A stretch of DNA of 64,000 bases from Leptofilum sp965223525 (GCF_965223525.1 NZ_CBDCWX010000005.1:496001-560000); one strand, 5' to 3'; numbered from the stretch's first letter, positions 15,884-24,740 are shown. Numbers and translations: made by a program. Notes: a model not told the origin generated them from the sequence alone.

Positions 15884-16597
15884 TCAATTTGCCACAAGAA
15901 ATACGTACAAGCCAAAGCCCATCGTATTTTGGCCCCACTGCCAGTAAGCATTTTTCCATTTTCGGCGGCGGTTGACCTTTTCTGCAATTTGCGGGTCTTC
16001 CGGCTGTTGCAGCCGTTCACGCTCGGCAGCCATCCAAAAGGCTCCTTCAAAATGATCCCATTCCTCGTGGGATGCTGTGATTGCGTAAATACATTCCAAG
16101 CCAATTTTCTCACCAGCTGCGATGTTTTCATGATGCGCTCGGAGCTCTTTCTTGTCGATGCCGGTCATTTGGAGGTAGGCGGGGTCTGGTTCTTTGCGCC
16201 AGTAGCCATCGCCTATGATGATGAGTCCACTGGGTTTGGTGATTACTTTTAAGCTCGCCAGGGCGTTATCGAGTGCTTCACCGACTTCGCCAAAAGCGTG
16301 GGTGGCTCCCAAGCTAAAGCTGGCGTCGAAATGGTTGTTGGGGAAGGTGACTTCTGCGAATGATTTGGTGTGGAAGGTTGCTTTTTGGGCATATTTTGCA
16401 ACTTTTTGCTGGGCGATTTTTACGGCCGTTTCATCCACATCAACCCCCACTGCAAAACAGTTAAACCGCTGCAAAAGCCGTAAAATGAGTTCGCCTTCAC
16501 CACAGCCAACGTCCAGGATTTTGGATGAATTGGTTAGCCAAAGTTCGTCTAGCAAGCCGTCAATTCGTTCTGGTTTGAATGGATTATTGAATAGCAC
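15884..16597 (-). CDS. Class I SAM-dependent methyltransferase
   Basis: A 237-residue soluble protein with the Rossmann-type motif I ILDVGCGEGE (about residues 27-36), an acidic end of strand 2 (VGVDVDE) and a motif IV region (FDASFSLGATHAFGE). No motif indicates the substrate. The C-terminal part (AAERERLQQPEDPQIAEKV and a Trp-rich end) resembles uncharacterised ubiE/cyclopropane-synthase-like methyltransferases. It starts only 3 bases after the stop of the large membrane protein gene on the same strand, so co-transcription is likely. It converges with the small hypothetical gene. Confidence 0.82.
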   Translation of the reverse strand: MLFNNPFKPERIDGLLDELWLTNSSKILDVGCGEGELILRLLQRFNCFAVGVDVDETAVKIAQQKVAKYAQKATFHTKSFAEVTFPNNHFDASFSLGATHAFGEVGEALDNALASLKVITKPSGLIIIGDGYWRKEPDPAYLQMTGIDKKELRAHHENIAAGEKIGLECIYAITASHEEWDHFEGAFWMAAERERLQQPEDPQIAEKVNRRRKWKNAYWQWGQNTMGFGLYVFLVAN

Positions 16598-16600
16598 CTT

Positions 16601-19600
16601 TTACTCTCTTTGAACCATTGGCAAAACTATAAACTCCCCATTTTCTGTTTGTAAACGATGCCCCGTTGCCGGGTCGTAGAGGCCAATTCGCAGATTGGCA
16701 TCTGGTGGCAAATCCGGGGGCAGGATGAGAATGTGCTCATCAAGGATGTATTCGCCGGGCACCCAGCCAGTGGTGGGGCGCGTCCAGTTGGCGGGTTCGC
16801 CATCTGCCTGGGCTAATATTTGGCCATCGGCGTTGACGAGGTGGATGAAAACGCGGTAGCTGGTGGGCATTTCAACTTCGGCACGCCAGAGGAGGGAGGT
16901 TGGTAATTGGGTTAAGCCAACTAGCGTGATGAGTGGCTCGTTATTTTGGGAGAAGGTGGCGTTGACGGCCGTACGCATCTCCACTGCCTCAAACACCCGT
17001 TCAGGAGCCGTTACCTCTATCTCACCCAAAACTAAGCCATCCGCTACGAATTTGTAGCTGCCAGACTCTAAATCTGCGGGTAGGCGCAGCAGGTGTTGGC
17101 CGCGAACCATTTGAGGCGGCCATTCAGACGGCGGATAGCTGGACAAAGTAAACGGTAAATCCCATTGGAAAATTTGTTCATCATTACTGTTTAGCAACTG
17201 CAACTGAAAACGCTCAACAGACACTGTTTGTAAGTGTGCGCGACTCCAAAAGAAGGTTAAAAGAACTTGCTCACCCGGCATTGTCGCTGTTCTGTCCTGA
17301 CGATAATCATGCAGTCGTATATTTTTCACCATCCCACTAATGGCATCGGAGATAAAGGCTAGCACTTCTGGTTCTGTAACAGTGATTTGGCCAAGTACGG
17401 CCGTTGGCCCCAGCACTGCCCCACTTTCATCCAGCAGCGTGATTGGTTGCAAGGTGGCAAAGTCAAACAGGGTTAACACAACATCGTACTGGCCGGGTGG
17501 CGTGCCGCGGAGGATGGTCACTTCGCGGCTATCCCAAGCCCACTGGCCGGGCTGCCAGGCGCGGGTGTCTGGTGCGTCTTCGTAGAGGCGCGGGCGGAAG
17601 GTGTCCAGATCGCTCCAGGTAAGGCCGTCTGGCCCCACCAGCCAGACGTTGGATTGGTAGCGTGCTTGCGGAAAATCGGTAGCTTCCCAGGCGAGATCAA
17701 TATCAAAATGATCGCCAGAGGGCACGGCCGTTCGGCTCAAATTGTATCCTTCTAATCGTAACTCGGCGGCTTGCAAGACGGCCGTATGCGCCACGTCCGG
17801 CTCCGCCACCCGCCGCAGCGGCGTTTTGGTATTGTCGAGAACCAGTTTGCCAACGATGAGCAGCGCGGCAACAGTAACCAGTGGCCAGTAATCAGTAATC
17901 AGTGACTGTTTACCGATTACTGAATACTGATTACTGAATACCGATGACTGGTTTTTAGACAGTACCAATCCCGCCACAAAAACCCCGGCCAACGAGAACA
18001 AACTCAGCCCCAGCAGAGCCGTGCGGGTGGGGGTGGATTGCCACTGGACGGCAATTTTGTGATTGCCTGCCGGGACGGGGAAGGTGATGAGGCCGGTTGG
18101 GTCTTCCGGGATGATGGGCACAGGTTCCCCGTCTACCGTCGCCACCCAGCCGGGAAAATCGAACGAGAGATAGCGGGCCGTGAACGGTTCCGGGCTGTTG
18201 ATTTGGGCCGTTACGCTGCGATTATCATATTCAATAAACTCAACACTAGTGCCTAGGGGAAAGACGACCGTATCCAGCCGATGCAAGGTTTCGTTAGCCT
18301 GGTAGTTGGCTTCGAGGGGGGATGCGGACGGCCGTTCCTCCACCGTGCGCGGGAAGTAGCTGCCTTCCGGGTCTACTCCCACCAGCCCCGTCTCCCGCTC
18401 GTACTGGTGCACCGTGTTAATTGTGGGATACGATTCCTCGGCACAAATATTTGGGTATACCGTCGGAATTGCTTCCAAAACCAGTAGCCCGATTGCTAAA
18501 GCAACCCCCACCCTAACCCTCCCCCTGATAGGGGGAGGGAAGTTGCCCCCTCTCCCTTTGAGGGAGAGGGCTGGGGTGAGGGTGAAAAATGAAAACGGCA
18601 CGCCTGCCAAAAAAGCCAGCGGCAACGCCGCCCGCCCCACAAAGCGCCAGGGAAACTGCACAAAATCAATCAGCGGCAGCCCCTCCCAGATAAATTGGGA
18701 GGCGGGTAGGGAGATGAAGAGGAAGACGGCCGTCCCCGCCATCATTAGCCAAACGTGAAAGTGAACTTCACCAGGGGATTGGGTTGGATCTCCAGTCTCT
18801 AGTCTCCAATCTCTAATCTCCTTCCTTTTCCAAATAGCAAGACTAACACCTAAGATCGCCAACCCAAGCGGCACCCAACCCAATCTAAACGGAAGCGGCG
18901 GGTTCAGCAGCGAGGGGTCTTCTGGCGAGACGGGGGCTAAAATTTCGGCGGGAGTGGTGAAGTTGAAGCGAAAATCGTTGTTGCGGGTGGTGGTGGACTG
19001 CTCCAGGGTGACGCTGTTCAGCTCTAGCAATGCCCCACCGGTGTAAAAAATCGTCGTGCCGAGGCCGAGGCCAAACAGCAACAACAATCGCGCCACCCAG
19101 ACCCGCCACTTTAGGCGATGATGCCACGCCAATGCCAACAGATAAACCCCAAGCGTAGGCACAAAAATGAGCATGGAGATGTTGTGGCTAAACCCGAGGA
19201 GGATGAGACCGAGTACGGCCGTTCCAAACCACCGCGCCCCACCACCCAGCAACCAACGCCGCCCCGCCCACAGCAGCAGCGGAAACAGCGGCAGTGCAGC
19301 CGACTCTGGCGAATTGCCGCGAATCAGCGCATCTACCAGCACATAGGGCGCAGCCATGTACGCTACCCCGGCCGCCAGCCCAGCCCATTTGCCCAAAATA
19401 TCTTGCACCCACAAAAACATGAACCAGCCACAGGCCAAAATTGTGATTATGTAAAATAAATTAGTCGCTGCTGGCAAAGGCAAGCCCAGCAAGTGCGGCC
19501 CCAGCACAGCGTACAGCGGCAGCGGCTCACGATACACAAAAAAGGGATAGCCGTAGCCAAACGCCAGATCGGGCAGCCAGCGGGTGAAGAGGAGGCCATT

Positions 19601-19765
19601 TTCCCAGGCGTAGCGCATGGCAGCGACGCGATGGTAATGTAAGTGGCCGTCGTGGGTGCAGGGTACGGCCGTCCACCTCAGCAGCGGCATAATGAGCGGG
19701 AAGCCCCACTTAGTTAGCAATAAAAATGGCCACCAGCCAGTGACACGTTGACGAAAATTCTTCAT
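16601..19765 (-). CDS. Large polytopic membrane protein, PTPS-related family, with three in-frame repeat insertions
   Basis: A 1054-residue protein. About ten N-terminal helices with GHLHYHRVAAMRYAWENG and WLPDLAFGYGYPFF match the 6-pyruvoyl-tetrahydropterin-synthase-related (PTPS_related) membrane family, which resembles GT-C glycosyltransferases (an acidic pair after helix 1, here HDGH). The large outer C-terminal portion has beta-rich segments (YQSNVWLVGPDGLTWSD, LRLEGYNLS). The function is probably transfer or export of surface sugars, by analogy only. Three repeat elements are translated in frame: 17886-17936, 18508-18584 (giving the peptide TLTPALSLKGRG) and 18788-18821. All keep the frame open, and all fall in loops around the last helices. 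ATG start at 19765. Confidence 0.72.
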   Translation of the reverse strand: MKNFRQRVTGWWPFLLLTKWGFPLIMPLLRWTAVPCTHDGHLHYHRVAAMRYAWENGLLFTRWLPDLAFGYGYPFFVYREPLPLYAVLGPHLLGLPLPAATNLFYIITILACGWFMFLWVQDILGKWAGLAAGVAYMAAPYVLVDALIRGNSPESAALPLFPLLLWAGRRWLLGGGARWFGTAVLGLILLGFSHNISMLIFVPTLGVYLLALAWHHRLKWRVWVARLLLLFGLGLGTTIFYTGGALLELNSVTLEQSTTTRNNDFRFNFTTPAEILAPVSPEDPSLLNPPLPFRLGWVPLGLAILGVSLAIWKRKEIRDWRLETGDPTQSPGEVHFHVWLMMAGTAVFLFISLPASQFIWEGLPLIDFVQFPWRFVGRAALPLAFLAGVPFSFFTLTPALSLKGRGGNFPPPIRGRVRVGVALAIGLLVLEAIPTVYPNICAEESYPTINTVHQYERETGLVGVDPEGSYFPRTVEERPSASPLEANYQANETLHRLDTVVFPLGTSVEFIEYDNRSVTAQINSPEPFTARYLSFDFPGWVATVDGEPVPIIPEDPTGLITFPVPAGNHKIAVQWQSTPTRTALLGLSLFSLAGVFVAGLVLSKNQSSVFSNQYSVIGKQSLITDYWPLVTVAALLIVGKLVLDNTKTPLRRVAEPDVAHTAVLQAAELRLEGYNLSRTAVPSGDHFDIDLAWEATDFPQARYQSNVWLVGPDGLTWSDLDTFRPRLYEDAPDTRAWQPGQWAWDSREVTILRGTPPGQYDVVLTLFDFATLQPITLLDESGAVLGPTAVLGQITVTEPEVLAFISDAISGMVKNIRLHDYRQDRTATMPGEQVLLTFFWSRAHLQTVSVERFQLQLLNSNDEQIFQWDLPFTLSSYPPSEWPPQMVRGQHLLRLPADLESGSYKFVADGLVLGEIEVTAPERVFEAVEMRTAVNATFSQNNEPLITLVGLTQLPTSLLWRAEVEMPTSYRVFIHLVNADGQILAQADGEPANWTRPTTGWVPGEYILDEHILILPPDLPPDANLRIGLYDPATGHRLQTENGEFIVLPMVQRE
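17886..17936. repeat. In-frame inverted repeat of CAGTAAT words
   Basis: CAGTAATCAGTA (17886-17897) and TACTGATTACTG (17925-17936) are exact inverted arms. The element is read through on the minus strand as a Ser/Gln/Tyr-rich loop before the final membrane helix. The same word family occurs in intergenic copies at 34949-35032 and 57686-57730. Confidence 0.7.
18508..18584. repeat. In-frame double-hairpin GC-rich palindromic element
   Basis: Two adjacent stems, CCCTCCCCC/GGGGGAGGG (18517-18525 with 18531-18539) and CCCTCTCCC/GGGAGAGGG (18548-18556 with 18562-18570), are enclosed by CACCCTAACCC and GGGGTGAGGGTG. This matches a widespread bacterial repeat whose translation LTPALS is often seen in annotated proteins. 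Here the host frame stays open through it. Confidence 0.8.
18788..18821. repeat. In-frame direct repeat of TCTCCAGTC-type words
   Basis: Four to five tandem degenerate copies of an 8-9 base word (ATCTCCAG, TCTCTAG, TCTCCAA, TCTCTAA, TCTCC) lie in the membrane protein gene. They are translated on the minus strand as EIRDWRLETGD. The same words make a hairpin inside mutL at 46232-46288. Confidence 0.6.
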
Positions 19766-19781
19766 AAAAATAAATGGTTAC

Positions 19782-19840
19782 GGTAGGGGCAGCACCCCGT
19801 GGCTATTCGATTTGGTCAGTCACAGGGAACTGCCCCTACC
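19782..19840. repeat. Inverted repeat GGTAGGGGCAG ... CTGCCCCTACC
   Basis: Exact 11-base arms (19782-19792 and 19830-19840) lie in the 191-base gap between two divergently transcribed genes. The position makes a terminator role unlikely, so it is either a mobile palindromic repeat or a leader structure. Confidence 0.6.
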
Positions 19841-19956
19841 CGGCGATTTTAATGAAACCTACCCAAGTGTAATCTACAACAGTTTGACTGCCGAATGTGC
19901 CGAATCTTGTTATACTTTTTGCATCCATAACATCCATTATTTGGAGGAAATCCATC

Positions 19957-21726
19957 ATGGCAGTGATGAATCGGCAAGACGGCCGTCGTCCCCACATCCT
20001 CATTTGCGATCCCATACACAAAGCTGGCGTCAGTATGCTCCAGGAGCAAATGTATGTAGATGTGAAAACCAACCTCAGCCACCAGGAGCTGCTAAACATT
20101 GTTCATGAATATGATGGTCTGGTCGTCGAAAATCAAACCTCCGTAACGGCCGATCTCATTGACCACGCGCTTAATTTGCGACTGATTGGCCGTGCCGGGT
20201 CTGGCTTTGACCAAATTGATGTCATCCACGCTCAAGAAAAAGAGATCGCCGTGATCAACTGTCCTGATGCCAACACACTGGCCGTAGCGGAACACACGAT
20301 GGGGCTGCTCCTTTCGCTGGCGCGCCGCCTACCCCGCGCTTACACCAGCCTGAAAGCAGGGCAGTGGGACAGCAGCCAGCTCATCGGCACGGGCTTGTCA
20401 GGCAAAACGTTGGGCATTGTGGGATTCGGCCGTATTGGGCGCGAGGTGGCCATCCGTGCCGAAGCCTTTGGCATGAATCTGCTGGTTAATGAGCCGTCAC
20501 TCACCCCCGAACTGCGCCTGCAAGATAAAATCCAGCGGATTGATCTGTACGAGCTTTTGGAGAAAGCAGATTTTATCAGTCTGCATGTACCGCTTCGCCC
20601 AGAAACGCGCCACATGGTCAGCACCCGCGAGCTTAACCAGATGAAAAAGACAGCCTACCTCATCAACACGGCACGCGGCGGCCTCATAGACGAGGCTGCA
20701 TTGCTCACGGCATTGGATGAGGGGGGCATTGCCGGGGCTGCGCTGGACGTGTTCCAAACTGCACCACAGCCAAACCGGGCACTCATCGAACATCCAAGTG
20801 TGATTACCACGCCGCGCATTGCTGCCAGCACCGACGATGCCCATTTAGCGGCATCCATCACGCTAGCGGAGCAGATTATCGAGTTCTTTCAAGAGGTGGA
20901 AGTGAGTTCGGTGCTGCCGCTGCGGGTGGTGCCAATGGACAAGGTAATGCCCCATGAGCATTTTGACCAAAAGCGGGTAGATCGCCTGGCGGGGCGGCTG
21001 GAGGAAGATGGTGTGCTGGGTAATCCACCAGTGGTAATTGAGAGTGAAGACGGCCGTTACATCGTCCTCGATGGCGCAACCCGAACCACTGCCATGAAGC
21101 AACTCGGCTACAAACACGGCATCGTCCAGGTCATCTCCACAGAGGATGGACTGGGGCTGCACACTTGGTACCACGTCATCTGCAAAATTCGGGTAAACGA
21201 GCTGCTGGCCTTGCTGCAAACCTTGCCAGACATCACCATGCAAGAAACAGACATCGAACGTGCCACTGACGAAATGTTTGAATACGGCGGCCTTTGCTAC
21301 GTTCAGCTCATAGACAACCGCGTCTTTTTAATTTACCCAGCACATGGGGTCAATCGGCTGGAAGCACTGAACCAGTTCACCGAGGCGTACATTGACGCCG
21401 CCGGGCACGTAGATCGCACGCTCAACGACAATATCCTCAGCCTAAAAAATGAGTATGAGGAGTTAGCTGGTGTGGTGATCTTCCCCGAATATACGGTAAC
21501 TCAGGTGATGGCAGCGACATTGTCAAGCGGCCGTTTATTCCCGGCTGGCATTACGCGCTTCATCATCCCCGGCCGCATTCTGCGTCTCAATGCAGAGCTG
21601 TCCGTTTTGAAATCTGATATGTCTTTGCGCGAGAAAAACCGCTGGCTGCACGAGCTACTCGTAGAAAAACAAGGCAAAGGCGGCATCCGCTTCTACGGCG
21701 AGCCGGTTTACTTGCTCGATGAATAG
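19957..21726 (+). CDS. D-3-phosphoglycerate dehydrogenase fused to an SbnI/SerK-like ParB/Srx domain
   Basis: A 589-residue protein with the start ATG at 19957 behind GGAGGAAA. Residues 10-315 are a D-2-hydroxyacid dehydrogenase of the SerA type. The NAD site is GIVGFGRIGREVA, the catalytic Arg is in INTARGG, and Glu/His positions are present in part (IEHPSVITTPRIAAS lacks the usual LGA-H context). From about residue 325 the ACT region expected in SerA is replaced by a ParB/sulfiredoxin-like module: MPHEHFDQKR, IVLDGATRTTAMKQLGY, a TWYHVI segment and a C-terminal PAGITRFIIPGRILRL. These correspond segment by segment to SbnI, a free-serine kinase of the SerK type. The fusion suggests O-phosphoserine supply from two directions, which is an inference. 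A promoter-like TATACT lies at 19911. Confidence 0.8.
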   Translation: MAVMNRQDGRRPHILICDPIHKAGVSMLQEQMYVDVKTNLSHQELLNIVHEYDGLVVENQTSVTADLIDHALNLRLIGRAGSGFDQIDVIHAQEKEIAVINCPDANTLAVAEHTMGLLLSLARRLPRAYTSLKAGQWDSSQLIGTGLSGKTLGIVGFGRIGREVAIRAEAFGMNLLVNEPSLTPELRLQDKIQRIDLYELLEKADFISLHVPLRPETRHMVSTRELNQMKKTAYLINTARGGLIDEAALLTALDEGGIAGAALDVFQTAPQPNRALIEHPSVITTPRIAASTDDAHLAASITLAEQIIEFFQEVEVSSVLPLRVVPMDKVMPHEHFDQKRVDRLAGRLEEDGVLGNPPVVIESEDGRYIVLDGATRTTAMKQLGYKHGIVQVISTEDGLGLHTWYHVICKIRVNELLALLQTLPDITMQETDIERATDEMFEYGGLCYVQLIDNRVFLIYPAHGVNRLEALNQFTEAYIDAAGHVDRTLNDNILSLKNEYEELAGVVIFPEYTVTQVMAATLSSGRLFPAGITRFIIPGRILRLNAELSVLKSDMSLREKNRWLHELLVEKQGKGGIRFYGEPVYLLDE

Positions 21727-21753
21727 GAATTTGCCAACATAGGGTCAAAAATT

Positions 21754-21826
21754 GGACGCGGACGAGCGCAGATGAACGCGGAATAAACTTGTTCAAATCC
21801 GCGCTTGACCGCGCTCGTCCGCGTCC
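21754..21826. repeat. 16-base perfect inverted repeat of GCGGACGAGCG words
   Basis: GGACGCGGACGAGCGC (21754-21769) pairs exactly with GCGCTCGTCCGCGTCC (21811-21826), with further pairing CGCGGA/TCCGCG inside. It lies between the dehydrogenase-fusion gene and the GxxExxY gene, and may act as a terminator of the former although no U-tract follows. Confidence 0.7.
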
Positions 21827-21890
21827 CATCATTTTGAATTACTTGTATAATTGGGCGGATTGCAAAATAAATAGTCGCGCAGGGGAAAAG

Positions 21891-22304
21891 ATGGAATCGA
21901 ATATTAGGCTGAAGCATAGAGATATAACCGGGGCGATCCTGCATGCATTTTATAAGCGCGTGTACGCTAAATTAGGGTATGGTTTCCTGGAGAAAGTTTA
22001 TGAAAATGCGCTGGCTTATGAGCTGGAAAAAAGTGGATTAGCTGTTGTGCAGCAGCAAAAGATTGAAGTGTTTTACGCTGGGCAAGTGGTGGGTGAATAT
22101 TTTGCAGATCTCGTTGTCAGCGATAAGGTTCTTGTGGAAATAAAAGCGGCCGAACAATTGAACCAGAGACATGAAGCACAATTGCTCAACTATTTGCGTT
22201 CCACTCAGTATGAAGTTGGCTTGCTGCTCAACTTTGGTCCCAAAGCTGCCCATACTCGCAAAGCCTTCGACAATAAGCGGAAAAATCCCACCTGGAAGAA
22301 ATAA
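21891..22304 (+). CDS. GxxExxY protein (PD-(D/E)XK nuclease-like fold)
   Basis: A 137-residue protein from the ATG at 21891 with AGGGGAAAAG upstream. The name-giving motif is present as GYGFLEKVYENAL near residue 26, and the PD-(D/E)XK-type core as YFADLVVSDKVLVEIKA near residue 75 (Asp, then Glu-x-Lys on the next strand). GxxExxY proteins (TIGR04256) are common in environmental bacteria and their role is unknown. The catalytic geometry suggests a nuclease. It stands alone between a hairpin and a convergent SDR gene (20 bases between the stops). The longer frame from 21789 runs through the hairpin and was rejected. Confidence 0.85.
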   Translation: MESNIRLKHRDITGAILHAFYKRVYAKLGYGFLEKVYENALAYELEKSGLAVVQQQKIEVFYAGQVVGEYFADLVVSDKVLVEIKAAEQLNQRHEAQLLNYLRSTQYEVGLLLNFGPKAAHTRKAFDNKRKNPTWKK

Positions 22305-22324
22305 ACTTCTCCGCGTCCAATTTC

Positions 22325-23467
22325 TTATGAACCTTCATCAAGCTGGGTGAGGAAGATAGCGTTGACTTGAGCCATATAAGTTAAATCTACATTTGGGGGT
22401 GGGAGGATGCTTTGCGGCACAAATTGTCTGAAATGCTCAGTGGCAAAGTGGATTTGCTCGTGCATGTATGGTGCCTGGAAAGCAATGCGGCGGTTAATTT
22501 TCTTCTCGATGGGGTTCATCGGTTCCACGTCAAACTGCTCAGACCGCACCAACTTTAAGCCGCTCATTTTCAGGCTTTTCACCAGAGCATGATGCACCTC
22601 TTTAATGGTAGGGGGTTGCTCGTTGACAATGTTGAACAGGTTGGTTTGCTGGGGGTCTAGCTGGGTGCAATGTGCCAAATAGACCATGCCATCCACTACA
22701 AAATCTATCGGCACCAGGTTAAGCGGGGTGTGCGGGTTGCCCAGCAACCGGGTCTGCACATTGCCATTGAACTGTGCGCCCTGGCTACGGGCTAAAACCG
22801 TCCGCAGGCGGCGACATTCGGTGAGTACCTGATAGTAACCGGAGTTGCACAGCACTTCGGTTTCTGGCGTGCCGATCACAATCGAAGGGCGAAAAATGTT
22901 GGCGTCCAGCTGCCCAGCCCGCTGGTATTCATCCACCAGCCGCTCGGCATTGTGCTTGGACCATTCGTAAATGGAGCGGAAGCCAGTCACGTTTTCCGGG
23001 ATGCGTTCAGGAACGGGGCTGTTGAATTCGCTGCCCAGGCAGTACGCCGTGCTAATGTAAAAAAAGCGGGGTGGAGCTTCTGCGTTGATCTGGCAGGCGA
23101 GGTTGAGCTGGTTGCGGGTGCCTTCAATGTTGGTAGCTTGGACTAACGGCCGTTCCCGTTCCTTGAAGTTGAAAATGGCAGCACTGTGCCACAGTTCGTC
23201 AATTGGGCTGCTAAAGTGGGCGCGAAGGCTGCTGGCTAGCGTCTCCGCCGAATCTTCTACCGTGCCGGGAATGGCGATGAGGTTGGTGAGGGTTTCTGGG
23301 GAAAGGGGGCCAACTTCGGTAACGGCCGTTTCTATCCGCGCCTGTACCGATTGGTCATTTTTAGGCCGCACCAGTGCCAAAACAATATATCCATCTTCCA
23401 AGAATCGGTGCGCCAAATGGCAGCCCACATAGCCCGTTGCCCCGGTCAAAAAAATCGTTTTCGCCAT
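22325..23467 (-). CDS. Extended SDR, thioester-reductase / fatty acyl-CoA reductase-like (NAD_binding_4)
   Basis: A 380-residue protein from the ATG at 23467 (AGAAGG upstream on the minus strand). An upstream reading to 23614 lacks support. The N-terminus IFLTGATGYVGCHLAHRFL is the Rossmann turn of extended SDRs, WHSAAIFNF is the usual WHxAA segment of thioester-reductase types, and YEWSKHNAE carries the catalytic Tyr/Lys. Such domains reduce acyl thioesters or modify bound lipids and sugars, and the substrate is not evident. No acyl carrier or adenylation gene lies next to it. The C-terminus (MHEQIHFATEHFRQF) is as seen in related bacterial male-sterility-domain proteins. It is soluble, with no signal peptide. 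Confidence 0.8.
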   Translation of the reverse strand: MAKTIFLTGATGYVGCHLAHRFLEDGYIVLALVRPKNDQSVQARIETAVTEVGPLSPETLTNLIAIPGTVEDSAETLASSLRAHFSSPIDELWHSAAIFNFKERERPLVQATNIEGTRNQLNLACQINAEAPPRFFYISTAYCLGSEFNSPVPERIPENVTGFRSIYEWSKHNAERLVDEYQRAGQLDANIFRPSIVIGTPETEVLCNSGYYQVLTECRRLRTVLARSQGAQFNGNVQTRLLGNPHTPLNLVPIDFVVDGMVYLAHCTQLDPQQTNLFNIVNEQPPTIKEVHHALVKSLKMSGLKLVRSEQFDVEPMNPIEKKINRRIAFQAPYMHEQIHFATEHFRQFVPQSILPPPNVDLTYMAQVNAIFLTQLDEGS

Positions 23468-23700
23468 AACCTTCTTCCCAATAATTGACTTTTGCAGCGT
23501 ATTGTTGTGCGCTTTATGATAAGCACAACCTATCATAAACGCCTCTTTAGAATTCAGCCACTTATCAGAAATAGTGCAAGCGGTCAGCATTCCATGTACA
23601 AAAATGCCAAACAAGATAAAAAGTTACGAAAATCACAAAAGTTAGGGAAGCAACGGCCGTTCATCCCCCAAAAGAGCCCCAGCCCTGTCTGTCTAGCCGC

Positions 23701-24081
23701 TCACGCTGCCCAAATTTCAACGACCACTTGGCCATCGCTGCTGCCGCGTAAACGCCCCATCAGTTGGAACAAACGAGCCATCAGGCCATATTTTTTTACC
23801 AACCGCTGTTGCATCTTCTTCTTTTCCTCTGGCGAATCCAAAATGCGCGCCTGAGCCGTGAGCCAGTCGCCAGAAACGTTGCCTCGCGCATCGCTTTTGG
23901 CTAAGCGTACCTGACTGTTGTTGTGAATCCGCTTAACCTTCCAGCTATCACCTTGTGTCCAAACGTATAGCTTGTGCCCCTCGCTCACGACCCAGACGGG
24001 CGTTTTGACCCCTTGTCCGTTTTTGCGGAAGGTTTCCAGCGAAATATATTGCTCTTTTCTTAAATCCAATAGTGCAGCCAC
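23701..24081 (-). CDS. PPOX-class F420-dependent oxidoreductase-like protein
   Basis: A 126-residue split-barrel flavin/deazaflavin protein. YISLETFRKNGQGVKTPVWV at residues 12-31 and the following strand KLYVWTQGDSWKVKRIHNN match the PPOX-class family TIGR03666, whose members are often F420-dependent. Length is typical. It uses a GTG start at 24081 with AGGAGC seven bases upstream on the minus strand. It lies 44 bases from the DDN-type gene that precedes it on the same strand, so the two may be co-expressed and use the same cofactor. The substrate is unknown. Confidence 0.8.
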   Translation of the reverse strand: MAALLDLRKEQYISLETFRKNGQGVKTPVWVVSEGHKLYVWTQGDSWKVKRIHNNSQVRLAKSDARGNVSGDWLTAQARILDSPEEKKKMQQRLVKKYGLMARLFQLMGRLRGSSDGQVVVEIWAA

Positions 24082-24125
24082 AATTGCTCCTTCTTGATGA
24101 AATTTGATACAAAATGAGTTTTGGC

Positions 24126-24620
24126 CTAATTTTTTGCTGGGGTGAGCAAAATAACGGGGATGTGACGACTGGTGCGTTGTTTGTAGGCGGCGTAGCCTGG
24201 GTAGGTTTCTACGGCCGTTTGCCAGCAGGCGGCACGTTCATCGCCGTCGGTTTCACGGGCCAGGTAGGGTTGGGAACGGCCGTCTCGCGTCACCGTCACT
24301 TCGGGGTTTGCCAAAATATTGTAATACCAGGCCGGGTTTTTCTGCTGCCCCCAATTGGAGGCGATGATAACCAACTGATTGTCGGCGAAGGGAATGGCTA
24401 GCAGTGGCACCGTGCGTGGCTGGCCGCTTTTGGCACCCATAGTGGTGAGATTGAGAATTTGTAATCCAGCAAGCAAGGTAGTGGCAGTGGAACGGCCGTT
24501 GCTCACCTTTAACACCAGCTTGTCCAAATGGTGCATTGTCCGTGCCATAATTTGGGCGCCCACAGATGACATGGCAATGCGCGTATTGATCTTTTGCAGT
24601 AAGTTCTTATTCGAGGACAT
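24126..24620 (-). CDS. Deazaflavin (F420)-dependent nitroreductase-like protein, DDN/TIGR00026 family
   Basis: A 164-residue protein. LTTMGAKSGQPRTVPLLAIP (near residue 58) and ASNWGQQKNPAWYYNILANP (near 88) are the signature of the Ddn-type F420H2-dependent quinone reductase family: an N-terminal helix, then a split barrel binding the deazaflavin. Together with the PPOX-class gene downstream it suggests that the host makes F420, which is known in Chloroflexota. No F420 synthesis gene is in the window. ATG start at 24620. It is divergent from the HAD gene. Confidence 0.83.
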   Translation of the reverse strand: MSSNKNLLQKINTRIAMSSVGAQIMARTMHHLDKLVLKVSNGRSTATTLLAGLQILNLTTMGAKSGQPRTVPLLAIPFADNQLVIIASNWGQQKNPAWYYNILANPEVTVTRDGRSQPYLARETDGDERAACWQTAVETYPGYAAYKQRTSRHIPVILLTPAKN

Positions 24621-24683
24621 GTGCCAATTTTACGCCAGATGCCGCAAAAACACAGAAACGGTACAATCCCAGCCCGCAAGAGG

Positions 24684-24740
24684 AATCGTATTTCCAGGTA
24701 GTCAATCCAAGCAAATTGAACTGGGCGAAGAAATACGATT
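24684..24740. repeat. Inverted repeat AATCGTATTTC ... GAAATACGATT
   Basis: Exact 11-base arms (24684-24694 and 24730-24740) lie in the 147-base gap between divergent genes, 27 bases upstream of the HAD gene start. A structured leader or a mobile palindromic repeat is possible. No U-tract is present. Confidence 0.6.

Noticed and set aside
18508..18584. CRISPR-like or tandem repeat array
   Set aside because: The element is a double hairpin with no regular spacers; no cas gene and no repeated unit of 25-40 bases was found in the window.
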